IMG/VR virus record: IMGVR_UViG_3300046734_000766
Coordinates: 1 to 49,641 of that record
Length of the DNA stretch: 49,641 bases
Strand: one strand, 5' to 3'
Origin: a virus
Shown in pieces: positions 13,008 to 19,802 of the stretch. The notes below the pieces were generated by a model. It made no database searches and was not told the DNA's origin. It saw nothing but the letters and a program-made list of their open reading frames with translations. The position numbers and the translations under genes were made by a program. The first letter of the stretch is position 1; every line of letters begins with the position of its first letter.

Positions 13008-13960
13008 ATAATATAGCATACTCATACCAAGATGAATCTGTATTCGTACACGATCTCATAAACCATAACGCCGTCACTATCACCAGTGACCGAATGAACT
13101 ACCGTCCATTAATTGATGCAATCAAAAAAGGTGATGAAGAAACCGTTCGCGATCTACTTGATGAATCAAATGTTCTCAAGTCTGTATCTAACGGACGCGT
13201 TACTGTTCGCGGTAACAAAGTATTCCTTGATGGCAACAAGCTTCATTCAGCAGAAGCACAAAAACTAATCGACCTTGTATCAGAAGGTGCAAGCGACATT
13301 GATCGCTGGTTTCGCTTCATCGAAAAGTTGCACGACAATCCATCGTACAACTGTCGTCAGCAAGCATACAACTTCATCAAACACAGCGGTATGCCCATGA
13401 ATAAAACAGGTAATCTCATCGGTTACAAAGGTGTGCGTGATGACTACAAAGATAAATACTCTGGCAAGTTCGACAACAGCGTCGGCCAAGTACTATCAAT
13501 GCCTCGGTCTGGTGTTGACGACAACCCAGATCACGGCTGCTCATCAGGCTTCCATGTAGGTTCACATGACTATGCTGACTCATGGGCTGGTGACGATGGC
13601 AAACTAATGACTGTCGAATATAGTCCAGCAGACATCGTATCTGTACCTAACGAATGTGATTACGGTAAACTGCGTGTATGCAAATATACAGTCATCGCAG
13701 AAAATACCAGCCGCGCTAAACTCAACAACGGTGGCTACGGTGTTTCATCAGTTGACAGCAATGCATTGTTTGACTGGCTTGATGCTCGTGTCCATAATGA
13801 TGTACCTGTTTACTTCCGAGAAGTACAACATGCATTCCCAAATGTAGGTATGTCTGATATCCGTGACTGCATAATAAATCAAAGTCACTACCACGCCGAC
13901 TTCGGCTTCGATAATCACATGAATGATTTCACAATCAGATTCATGGAACTTCCATCCTAA
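13004..13960 (+). CDS. rIIB-like: rIIB-like protein
   Basis: 318 residues from ATG 13004, which overlaps the preceding stop as ATGA. The sequence follows the rIIB-like family throughout: INHNAVTITSDRMNYRPLID at the start, a GRVTVRGNKVFLDG strand, RFIEKLHDNPSYNCR, GNLIGYKGVRDDYKDKYSG, CSSGFHVGSHDYADSW and EYSPADIVSVPNECDYG. T4 rIIA/rIIB form a membrane-associated pair that blocks rex-type exclusion and affects lysis. Here rIIB precedes rIIA, the reverse of T4, with a 64-nt gap and the leader motif between them. Confidence 0.88.
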   Translation: MNNIAYSYQDESVFVHDLINHNAVTITSDRMNYRPLIDAIKKGDEETVRDLLDESNVLKSVSNGRVTVRGNKVFLDGNKLHSAEAQKLIDLVSEGASDIDRWFRFIEKLHDNPSYNCRQQAYNFIKHSGMPMNKTGNLIGYKGVRDDYKDKYSGKFDNSVGQVLSMPRSGVDDNPDHGCSSGFHVGSHDYADSWAGDDGKLMTVEYSPADIVSVPNECDYGKLRVCKYTVIAENTSRAKLNNGGYGVSSVDSNALFDWLDARVHNDVPVYFREVQHAFPNVGMSDIRDCIINQSHYHADFGFDNHMNDFTIRFMELPS

Positions 13961-13969
13961 CCACACACC
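13960..13969 (+). promoter_or_regulatory. ACCACACACC leader motif
   Basis: Exact copy starting in the stop codon of the rIIB-like gene, 55 nt before the rIIA ATG at 14025; an ATG in frame with rIIA lies 13 nt away at 13983. Confidence 0.55.
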
Positions 13970-14024
13970 ATATGACCTGAGCATGTCAACAAACTGCTCA
14001 ACTCACACAACAACTATAAATACT

Positions 14025-16154
14025 ATGAAATTATCAACTAATACATCTAACTACAGCACTAACATAACAAAAGCCGCTGACTTCGGCATCGAAGAATCTG
14101 ACTTATCTCACATCATGGGTATTCTTCGTTCACAAATATACTCCGACAAACTACTCGCTGTCATTCGTGAATACAGCACCAATGCAGCTGACGCCAACAT
14201 CGAAGCAGGCAACGACAATCCAATTGATGTACAACTACCAACCATTGCAAAACCAGAACTATCATTCCGTGACTTCGGCAAGGGTTTATCTGATGACGAT
14301 GTTTGCAATCTGTATGTCAAATACGGTGCATCAACTAAGCGATCATCAAACGATTACACAGGTTGCCTTGGTATCGGTTGCAAAGCTGGCTTCGCATACG
14401 GTGATGACTTCCAAGTCGTCAGCTTTACCCGATCACACATCACAACATGGCATGCACGGATTGATGAATCCAAACGCGGTACAATATCAATGATCAGCAA
14501 AATTGATAACATCAACAGACCAACAGGTACTGAAGTTATCGTAGCTATACGCAAAGATGACATCAACTCATGCATCAGCAAAGCACATCAGTTCTTCAAA
14601 TACTGGCGTGTCAAACCTACATCGAATGAAAAACTAATTGATATAAATATTGTTGAATCAACCGATGACTGGGCACTGCAATCATTCGAAGATTCAAACC
14701 AATACCGTCACGGTCGTCACTACGGCGGTGCGAGTCTTGTCATGGGTAACATATGCTATCCGATTGATTACAATCAACTAAACATTAACAGCGATGCCGG
14801 ATCGTTAGCTCAAGCCAACAGTGTTATTCTATACGCACCACTTGGTGCTGTCGACATAGCTGCCAATCGTGAATCTCTCGAGTACACCGATCGTACACGC
14901 AATGCACTTGTCGCAATGACAAATAACATGCTACTTGATCTTGTAAACCGCACTAACAAAAGCGTTAAAGCAGCAACTTCTCGTGTTCAAGCATCCATCA
15001 CAGCAGATAAATACGCTGCCTTGATACCTGGCGGCATACATAAATCTATTGTATCAAAATGCACATGGCGCGGCCTTCCACTCATATCATCAATAAAGTT
15101 CGGTACAACCAGCATCAGAATGCATGAGCAACAGAAATCATGGCGATCTTCTGACAATGTATGGCGCAACAAATCAGGTGATGCAGTGTCTACATCACTA
15201 ACCAAATACACCAAACTTTGTGTATATTCAGATGACAAGATTGCTAACAACAATGCCACTCGACGCATACGCACGCTTCAGCATGAATCTAAGAATCCAC
15301 AAATGGAAAGATACTATGTCATTCCTCGTAGCCGTCTTGATTATGTTGAACCTAAACTGATACCAGGTGATTACATAGATCTCGATAATATCGAACCACT
15401 CAAAGCTAACCGTACAGCCAGCACTATCACCAACGGCAATACACAAAAACCTGTTCGTGTAAATGTATGTACACTTAGCCCTAACACACTCAAGTCTGCT
15501 AGATTATCTAAAGAAGCTCCAACTACAGCAATGGCTGACGGACGCTTTGTATATGTCCCACTCGATCGCTTCGATTGGCAAGGCCACGAAGACTGGCTCG
15601 ATTATCTTGAGCAAATACAAAAAGCTATACGCTTCCTGTCTGATATGTCTAATTTAAGCACGCTTACTCCTGTCATTCACGGTGTCAAAAAACATCATGT
15701 CAAAAAACTTGATAACAAATGGATTACACTTGATGCATATATCGCAGAATTGTTTGCAACATGGGAAAAAGCTAATCCTGATCAATCTAAATTGTATGCA
15801 CAAGTTACATCAAAAGACACTCACTCCAACTATGACCGAGAGTTAGCTGACATAATTGTAAATTGTGACAATCAAGACATCGCGAATTACGGTCGTGTAT
15901 TAGTACACTACCACAAAAATTCAAGTTACTATCACGGGCAAACTCAACTATCTGACAGATACAACCTCACCAATCTGTTCTCTGTTTTATACAGACTAAA
16001 ACTAGTTGAGCGTTCTGAATACCTCAAAGATATGTCGGAATACATGACGCGAAACTATCCATTGCTTGACACTGTCACCATCAGAACCTGGGCAGAAAAC
16101 AAAAACGATATCGCCAATCACATCCATAAATACATCAACGCAGTAACCATCTAA
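14025..16154 (+). CDS. rIIA-like: rIIA-like GHKL ATPase
   Basis: 709 residues from ATG 14025; ATG 13983 would add 14 low-complexity Thr-rich residues. GHKL motifs are clear: REYSTNAADAN (about 48-58, Bergerat N-box Glu/Asn), FRDFGKGLSDDD (about 81-92, G1 box) and GCLGIGCKAGFAYGD (about 113-127, ATP lid). The C-terminal two thirds are not recognised but length matches T4 rIIA (725 residues). It probably works with the rIIB-like product, possibly against host exclusion or in membrane or chromosome control. ATPase fold confident; role by analogy. Confidence 0.9.
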   Translation: MKLSTNTSNYSTNITKAADFGIEESDLSHIMGILRSQIYSDKLLAVIREYSTNAADANIEAGNDNPIDVQLPTIAKPELSFRDFGKGLSDDDVCNLYVKYGASTKRSSNDYTGCLGIGCKAGFAYGDDFQVVSFTRSHITTWHARIDESKRGTISMISKIDNINRPTGTEVIVAIRKDDINSCISKAHQFFKYWRVKPTSNEKLIDINIVESTDDWALQSFEDSNQYRHGRHYGGASLVMGNICYPIDYNQLNINSDAGSLAQANSVILYAPLGAVDIAANRESLEYTDRTRNALVAMTNNMLLDLVNRTNKSVKAATSRVQASITADKYAALIPGGIHKSIVSKCTWRGLPLISSIKFGTTSIRMHEQQKSWRSSDNVWRNKSGDAVSTSLTKYTKLCVYSDDKIANNNATRRIRTLQHESKNPQMERYYVIPRSRLDYVEPKLIPGDYIDLDNIEPLKANRTASTITNGNTQKPVRVNVCTLSPNTLKSARLSKEAPTTAMADGRFVYVPLDRFDWQGHEDWLDYLEQIQKAIRFLSDMSNLSTLTPVIHGVKKHHVKKLDNKWITLDAYIAELFATWEKANPDQSKLYAQVTSKDTHSNYDRELADIIVNCDNQDIANYGRVLVHYHKNSSYYHGQTQLSDRYNLTNLFSVLYRLKLVERSEYLKDMSEYMTRNYPLLDTVTIRTWAENKNDIANHIHKYINAVTI

Positions 16155-16158
16155 TATC

Positions 16159-16512
16159 ATGCAACACACACCATTACCTTACAGCTTTGCCACTAATCGT
16201 GGCACTGCTGCCAAACTAAAGTTCAACGACATTGAAGCACCTATGCACAGTGCAAGTTGTAACAAACCAGAACTACCACGCGATACTGTATGTATATCTA
16301 AAAGTGCATACAATGTTCACTACCGTGTACAATGGGGACACAATAACTGGAGCTATACTCAAATTGATGTTCCTAGTACAAGCTATTCTCTGGTTCACGA
16401 CCAAGGATCTGTCTGGTTAACAGGTGGTTCACCATCGTTCGCAAAACACAATGAGTTCATGGACACTATAAAATATTTGCATCCTATGGTTATGCAGTTG
16501 TTCAGTTCGTAG
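16159..16512 (+). CDS. Hypothetical protein, last of middle cassette
   Basis: 117 residues, ATG 16159. Beta-rich look (VHYRVQWGHNNWSYTQIDV). It shares the C/A-rich codon style of the cassette and ends just before a strong terminator. Not recognised. Confidence 0.7.
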   Translation: MQHTPLPYSFATNRGTAAKLKFNDIEAPMHSASCNKPELPRDTVCISKSAYNVHYRVQWGHNNWSYTQIDVPSTSYSLVHDQGSVWLTGGSPSFAKHNEFMDTIKYLHPMVMQLFSS

Positions 16513-16526
16513 TATATATAAACACT

Positions 16527-16563
16527 AAGCCCTGTCAGTCTTGTCCGCTGGCAGGGCTTTTCT
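16527..16563 (+). terminator. Rho-independent terminator of the middle cassette
   Basis: AAGCCCTGTCAG (16527-16538) pairs with CTGGCAGGGCTT (16548-16559) with one mismatch, then TTTCTT. It ends the 9009-16512 transcript just before the second promoter-like repeat. Confidence 0.85.
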
Positions 16564-16574
16564 TATACTCCGAG

Positions 16575-16635
16575 TCCGCTAGCTTACTATCATTAAGGTG
16601 ACTGTTACTAATATTGTTTCCCCATTTCATGAGGT
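16575..16635 (+). promoter_or_regulatory. Promoter-like 60-nt direct repeat, copy 2
   Basis: Second copy of the 8889-8948 sequence. Here it runs right up to the ATG at 16636, so its final ATGAGGT may serve as a ribosome site, and the transcript start must lie inside the repeat. It follows a terminator and drives one short gene closed by another terminator. Confidence 0.6.
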
Positions 16636-16986
16636 ATGTCTATTAAGAAAATACACAAAGGAACCGCGCCAGCAGGTGGCGGTAGTTCAAATTCTGTTAA
16701 TCCTAGTATCTTCGATCCTAAAGATCCACAGCATTCAGCTGTCATCACTGCCGTGGTGAAGATGAAACGTAAAGACGGTGAAGGCAAGTTCACCGCTGTT
16801 ACTTGTGAAATCGATCATGGCCCGTTGAGTGGTAAAACCATCAACACTTATGACGATCGAATCTTTGGCAAGATACGTAAAGTTAAGAAAGATTCCTTAC
16901 AGGAATGCGTTCTTACTCTCTTTGTTGATGACGATGGTTACATCGCCGTCAAAAAAGGTAAGTCTAAGAGCTGGGTTATTAACTAA
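16636..16986 (+). CDS. Small beta-rich hypothetical protein in its own transcription unit
   Basis: 116 residues. After a Gly/Ser-rich N-terminus the middle looks like a small beta barrel: SAVITAVVKMKRKDGEGKF, TAVTCEIDHGPLSGK, CVLTLFVDDDGYIAV. It could be an OB- or SH3-like nucleic-acid-binding protein. It is enclosed between the second promoter-like repeat and a strong terminator, so it is probably made in large amounts. Not recognised. Confidence 0.75.
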   Translation: MSIKKIHKGTAPAGGGSSNSVNPSIFDPKDPQHSAVITAVVKMKRKDGEGKFTAVTCEIDHGPLSGKTINTYDDRIFGKIRKVKKDSLQECVLTLFVDDDGYIAVKKGKSKSWVIN

Positions 16987-17011
16987 CCATCACTCAAACT
17001 TGTATACAAAA

Positions 17012-17045
17012 GCGTCACAGCCTCGCGGCTGTGGCGTCTTTTTTT
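17012..17045 (+). terminator. Strong Rho-independent terminator
   Basis: An 11-bp stem (17012-17022 with 17027-17037, two G-T pairs) around TCGC, followed by about seven T. It ends the single-gene unit starting at 16575. Confidence 0.9.
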
Positions 17046-17513
17046 GTTCCGAGTCAAGTTGACCTGACCTCCACTGACACACAAAATTCAGCACACGGAC
17101 TTCCAGGGATCAAGGGACAAAACAGCCTCCCTCGACCTCCTGTTCGTTAACCGAATACTTAATTCTGTGCGTCCTCGAGCCCAAGTCGTTGACTCTTAGT
17201 CGCTTACGAGAAAGCCTTGCGGCATGGACGCTTAATTGGTGCCCAATAGCCTGCGTTGACTAGCAAAGCTACCCCCCACATCCCACCGGGTACCAACTAT
17301 CACTACCACTCGCACTCGACTATCAATCACAAAAAATAAAACAATCTTTTGGAAGGCCGTCTTCTGCCTGGTATATCCTGCAAAACAGTGGTTATGGGGT
17401 AGAAATCGAGTAGTTTGAGACTCAAACCGCGTAAATGCCTTTTTTACCATGCACCCCAACCGGTGGTACGGGGGGTACCAAAATAGTAGTCTTACTTAAA
17501 TTGAGGACTCCTT
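17046..17513. other. 468-nt gene-free region before the terminase genes
   Basis: No supported ORF on either strand; a leftward frame at 17232-17459 has Arg/Phe/Val-rich noise composition. The sequence is relatively GC-rich with several C and G runs and two GGTACC sites (near 17289 and 17475). A packaging (pac/cos) site, late promoter or noncoding RNA would fit the position next to the small terminase. GAGG at 17502 serves the gene at 17514. Confidence 0.5.
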
Positions 17514-17906
17514 ATGCCAAGTAAGCAAATTACACAGTTAAGAGAAGATATTCACCGGTTTATCCAGGATGATGACTTTGAAGCCGCTATGAATGCACTA
17601 CGAGATGGCCTAAAAGCCAATCATACAGTGCGTCAAAACCGTGCAGATGGGCAGCGAGGGGTCGAATATATTGAAAGACCCAACCATACGACCCGATTAA
17701 CCGCTGCAAAGCTCATGTTGGAGTACGGATTTGGTAAACCGGCCACCAGGGCAGAGATTACTGTTAATGATAACAGTTCAAAAGTCATATCACCGGCCGA
17801 AATTATGTCCAGATTCCGTCAATCAGGTGTTGATTTGAACGAAATCGTCGATGTTTACTCGGAATCGGTGCAGGAAGCACCTGTAGAATTAGAAAATGGC
17901 GGATAA
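17514..17906 (+). CDS. terS: Probable terminase small subunit
   Basis: 130 residues, ATG 17514 with GAGG upstream. An N-terminal helical segment is followed by HTTRLTAAKLMLEYGFGKPA, a block often seen in small terminase-like phage proteins, and an acidic C-terminal tail. It precedes the large terminase by seven genes, and its product would bind the packaging site, perhaps in the gene-free stretch just upstream. Family assignment rests on the short block and position. Confidence 0.65.
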   Translation: MPSKQITQLREDIHRFIQDDDFEAAMNALRDGLKANHTVRQNRADGQRGVEYIERPNHTTRLTAAKLMLEYGFGKPATRAEITVNDNSSKVISPAEIMSRFRQSGVDLNEIVDVYSESVQEAPVELENGG

Positions 17907-18771
17907 AGAGTATTATCCCGTTGAACCTCTTTATAAGAGGAATCAGCAGCAGCTTGATCAGTTCCCAAAACCTGAAAAAACGGCTAATTTAGGGTATCGA
18001 GAGTATGTATCTGATTTTTACGAAGGTTATCCAGGAGGTGTAGACGCCGCTATTTCAGAAGCGAGACAAAATAGGTCTAAATATGGTGATTTTGACTCCA
18101 AAGAGGATAAAGCGATTGCTCCAAAACTCGACGATTGGACATTGAACCGTAAAAATCCTTCTTACGCGTTTAAAGAGAAGCCCAGTAGCCGCCCTGGACA
18201 TGTTATTGGTGGAAGAGCTTTTATAGATTCGATTAAAGATGATGCCGGTAGAACTTTTTCCGAGTTACATGTATACGGTTTGGATCATCTAAGGTCAGAT
18301 CCTTTAAATCGCTTTCAACAAAAATACCCATACAACCCCATGTCTGAAGAAATGGTTCATGGGGCACAGCCTTATGAGGGTGGTCAGTACTACGATATAG
18401 AAGGCGATTTTGGGGATCAAGGAGGTGAGCTTCCTTATGCAGCCCGAAATAAGGAAATGGGGGCTAAGCTCACTAATATGAAGCACGACTACATCCGCAG
18501 GAACTGGCCTAAGGACGGTAGCGGACGGACGGATAAATTTAACCGTAATGATGCTAAGGCTATCCTAGACAAAGTTCAAAAAGGGGGAGGGCATGTACAA
18601 GATTATGGCCTGAAACAGTTGCTTTACCAAAACCGTAACTCCAAGGGTGAATCACCTGGTCTTAAGTATATGAAAGAAAATGAAGAACATTTTAAAGACT
18701 TTCTTGAGAGTACCGTCCAAAACAAACGCCCAGCTGGTTTATTTACAGGCCGCGGGCCACTAAATGCTTAA
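17896..18771 (+). CDS. Hypothetical, probably virion-associated protein
   Basis: 291 residues from ATG 17896, overlapping the preceding gene by 11 nt. Very polar, rich in Tyr/Gly/Asp, with no membrane span; segments such as SSRPGHVIGGRAFIDSIKDD and LPYAARNKEMGAKLTNMKHD suggest an extended structural or internal protein. Not recognised. No peptidoglycan hydrolase motif was found. Confidence 0.7.
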   Translation: MADKEYYPVEPLYKRNQQQLDQFPKPEKTANLGYREYVSDFYEGYPGGVDAAISEARQNRSKYGDFDSKEDKAIAPKLDDWTLNRKNPSYAFKEKPSSRPGHVIGGRAFIDSIKDDAGRTFSELHVYGLDHLRSDPLNRFQQKYPYNPMSEEMVHGAQPYEGGQYYDIEGDFGDQGGELPYAARNKEMGAKLTNMKHDYIRRNWPKDGSGRTDKFNRNDAKAILDKVQKGGGHVQDYGLKQLLYQNRNSKGESPGLKYMKENEEHFKDFLESTVQNKRPAGLFTGRGPLNA

Positions 18772-18777
18772 TTTATT

Positions 18778-18963
18778 ATGCCAAGAAAAAAGAAACTACA
18801 ACCAATCGAGCAGTTCGAGAATGAGGTTAGCTCGTTATTTGTCCGCTGGTGGGAAGAATCCGACCTGGACGAAGAAGAAATGGCTCTAGCCGCTGTTAAT
18901 GTCATCGAACGCTTTTGCGATACGAGCGTAGAATTTGAAGCAGATTTTGATTTAGAAGACTGA
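18778..18963 (+). CDS. Small acidic phage protein
   Basis: 61 residues: a basic start (MPRKKK) then an acidic helical body (SLFVRWWEESDLDEEEMALA). Its TGA overlaps the next ATG (TGATG). Small proteins of this look are common next to terminase in aquatic phages; function unknown. Confidence 0.75.
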   Translation: MPRKKKLQPIEQFENEVSSLFVRWWEESDLDEEEMALAAVNVIERFCDTSVEFEADFDLED

Positions 18964-19076
18964 TGCACAGCCTCGAAGTCATAAAATTTATGAACACGCC
19001 TGGTGAAGTAAAGCGTCGTCAGGCTCTTGCAAGGAGAATGAATAATGCCAGCAAAAAAGAAAAAAAGCGGAGCTAA
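18963..19076 (+). CDS. 37-residue basic micro-protein
   Basis: ATG 18963 in a TGATG overlap; the frame MHSLEVIKFMNTPGEVKRRQ continues with an Arg/Lys-rich tail to TAA at 19074. It overlaps the next gene by 32 nt. Coupling and composition fit the cluster of basic small proteins here. Function unknown. Confidence 0.55.
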   Translation: MHSLEVIKFMNTPGEVKRRQALARRMNNASKKEKKRS

Positions 19077-19197
19077 AAAGACTAACAAAGACGCGTGCTA
19101 TCGTAAGGTAAAAGCATCGTATAAGGTATTCCCAAGTGCCTATGCGAGCGGGGCTATAGCCAAATGCCGTAAGCGTGGGGGCGCAAAGAAGAAGTAA
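19045..19197 (+). CDS. 50-residue lysine-rich protein with FPSAYASG motif
   Basis: ATG 19045, preceded by AAGGAG at good spacing. After a poly-Lys start comes DACYRKVKASYKVFPSAYAS and AKCRKRGG, a motif widespread in marine phages and virophages, often found inside or near DUF5872 proteins. The two Cys may bind metal. Likely a DNA- or virion-associated basic peptide. TAATG overlap with the next gene. Confidence 0.7.
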   Translation: MPAKKKKSGAKKTNKDACYRKVKASYKVFPSAYASGAIAKCRKRGGAKKK

Positions 19198-19451
19198 TGG
19201 CCGTAAGAAAGACGGCAAAGGGTGCAGCGCTCAAGCGTTGGTTTAAGGAAAAGTGGAAAGACGAAAAAGGGAACCCGTGTGGATCGTCGAAAAACAAGGG
19301 AGTCAAAAAGTGCCGTCCCAGCAAGAAAGTTTCTAGTAAAACCCCAGTCACATGGAAGGGTGTCGGTAAGCGTAAGGCTGCTGTCGTCGCCGAGAAAAAG
19401 CGTGTTGGCATGGGCAAACGAACATCATCAATCAGAAAGAGGAAGAAGTAA
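19197..19451 (+). CDS. DUF5872-like basic protein
   Basis: 84 residues. LKRWFKEKWKDEKGNPCGSS and KKCRPSKKVSSKTPVTW match the DUF5872 pattern (K-W-x-E-x-W, then two Cys blocks). The C-terminal third is almost all Lys/Arg. Probably packaged or bound to DNA; role unknown. Both ends are TAATG overlaps, so it is translated in step with its neighbours. Confidence 0.75.
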   Translation: MAVRKTAKGAALKRWFKEKWKDEKGNPCGSSKNKGVKKCRPSKKVSSKTPVTWKGVGKRKAAVVAEKKRVGMGKRTSSIRKRKK

Positions 19452-19522
19452 TGGCAAGTTGCGGATGCACTAAGTGCAAATCTAAAAAACGGAAGAAAGG
19501 TAAGAAGAAGTATGGCCGCTAA
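19451..19522 (+). CDS. 23-residue Cys/Lys micropeptide
   Basis: ATG 19451 overlaps the preceding stop (TAATG) and the frame is MASCGCTKCKSKKRKKGKKK then YGR. Three Cys in a CGCTKC cluster could bind metal. It contains AAGAAG near the next start. Too short to classify; overlap and shared composition support translation. Confidence 0.5.
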   Translation: MASCGCTKCKSKKRKKGKKKYGR

Positions 19523-19802
19523 GAAAGGAACCATGAAAGGCCACACGATCAAGGGAGGGCATAAGCGTCCGACCAAGAGTGGTGCTGGTATGACAAAAAA
19601 AGGTATTGCGAAATATCGTCGCGATAATCCTGGATCCAAGCTCAAAGGAGCTGTGACCGGCAAGGTAAAGAAGGGGAGTAAAGCGGCCAAGCGTCGTAAA
19701 TCCTATTGCTCCCGTTCCGCAGGTCAGATGAAAAAATTTCCAAAGGCAGCTAAAGACCCCAATAGCAGACTTCGGCAGGCGCGTAGACGCTGGAAGTGCT
19801 AA
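19512..19802 (+). CDS. DUF6321-like basic protein
   Basis: 96 residues, ATG 19512. The DUF6321 pattern is clear: GIAKYRRDNPGSKLKGAVTG, AAKRRKSYCSRSAGQMKKF, KDPNSRLRQARRRWKC. Such proteins occur in marine phages, giant viruses and virophages with unknown role; the strong positive charge suggests DNA contact in the virion. It ends where the large terminase starts (no gap). Confidence 0.75.
   Translation: MAAKKGTMKGHTIKGGHKRPTKSGAGMTKKGIAKYRRDNPGSKLKGAVTGKVKKGSKAAKRRKSYCSRSAGQMKKFPKAAKDPNSRLRQARRRWKC

Noticed and set aside
16588-16606. Resemblance of ATTAAGGTGAC in the second promoter-like repeat to the SP6 promoter core
   Set aside because: The match stops after 11 nt and the first copy at 8889 does not keep GTGAC. 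No single-subunit RNA polymerase gene was seen in the window.
17046-17513. tRNA or CRISPR-like array in the gene-free region
   Set aside because: No T-arm or acceptor pairing and no regular direct repeats were visible.
19154-19690. 178-codon leftward frame opposite the basic small genes
   Set aside because: Antisense to several Lys/Arg-rich genes with known motifs; its Phe/Leu/Pro-rich product is the expected reverse reading of such DNA.
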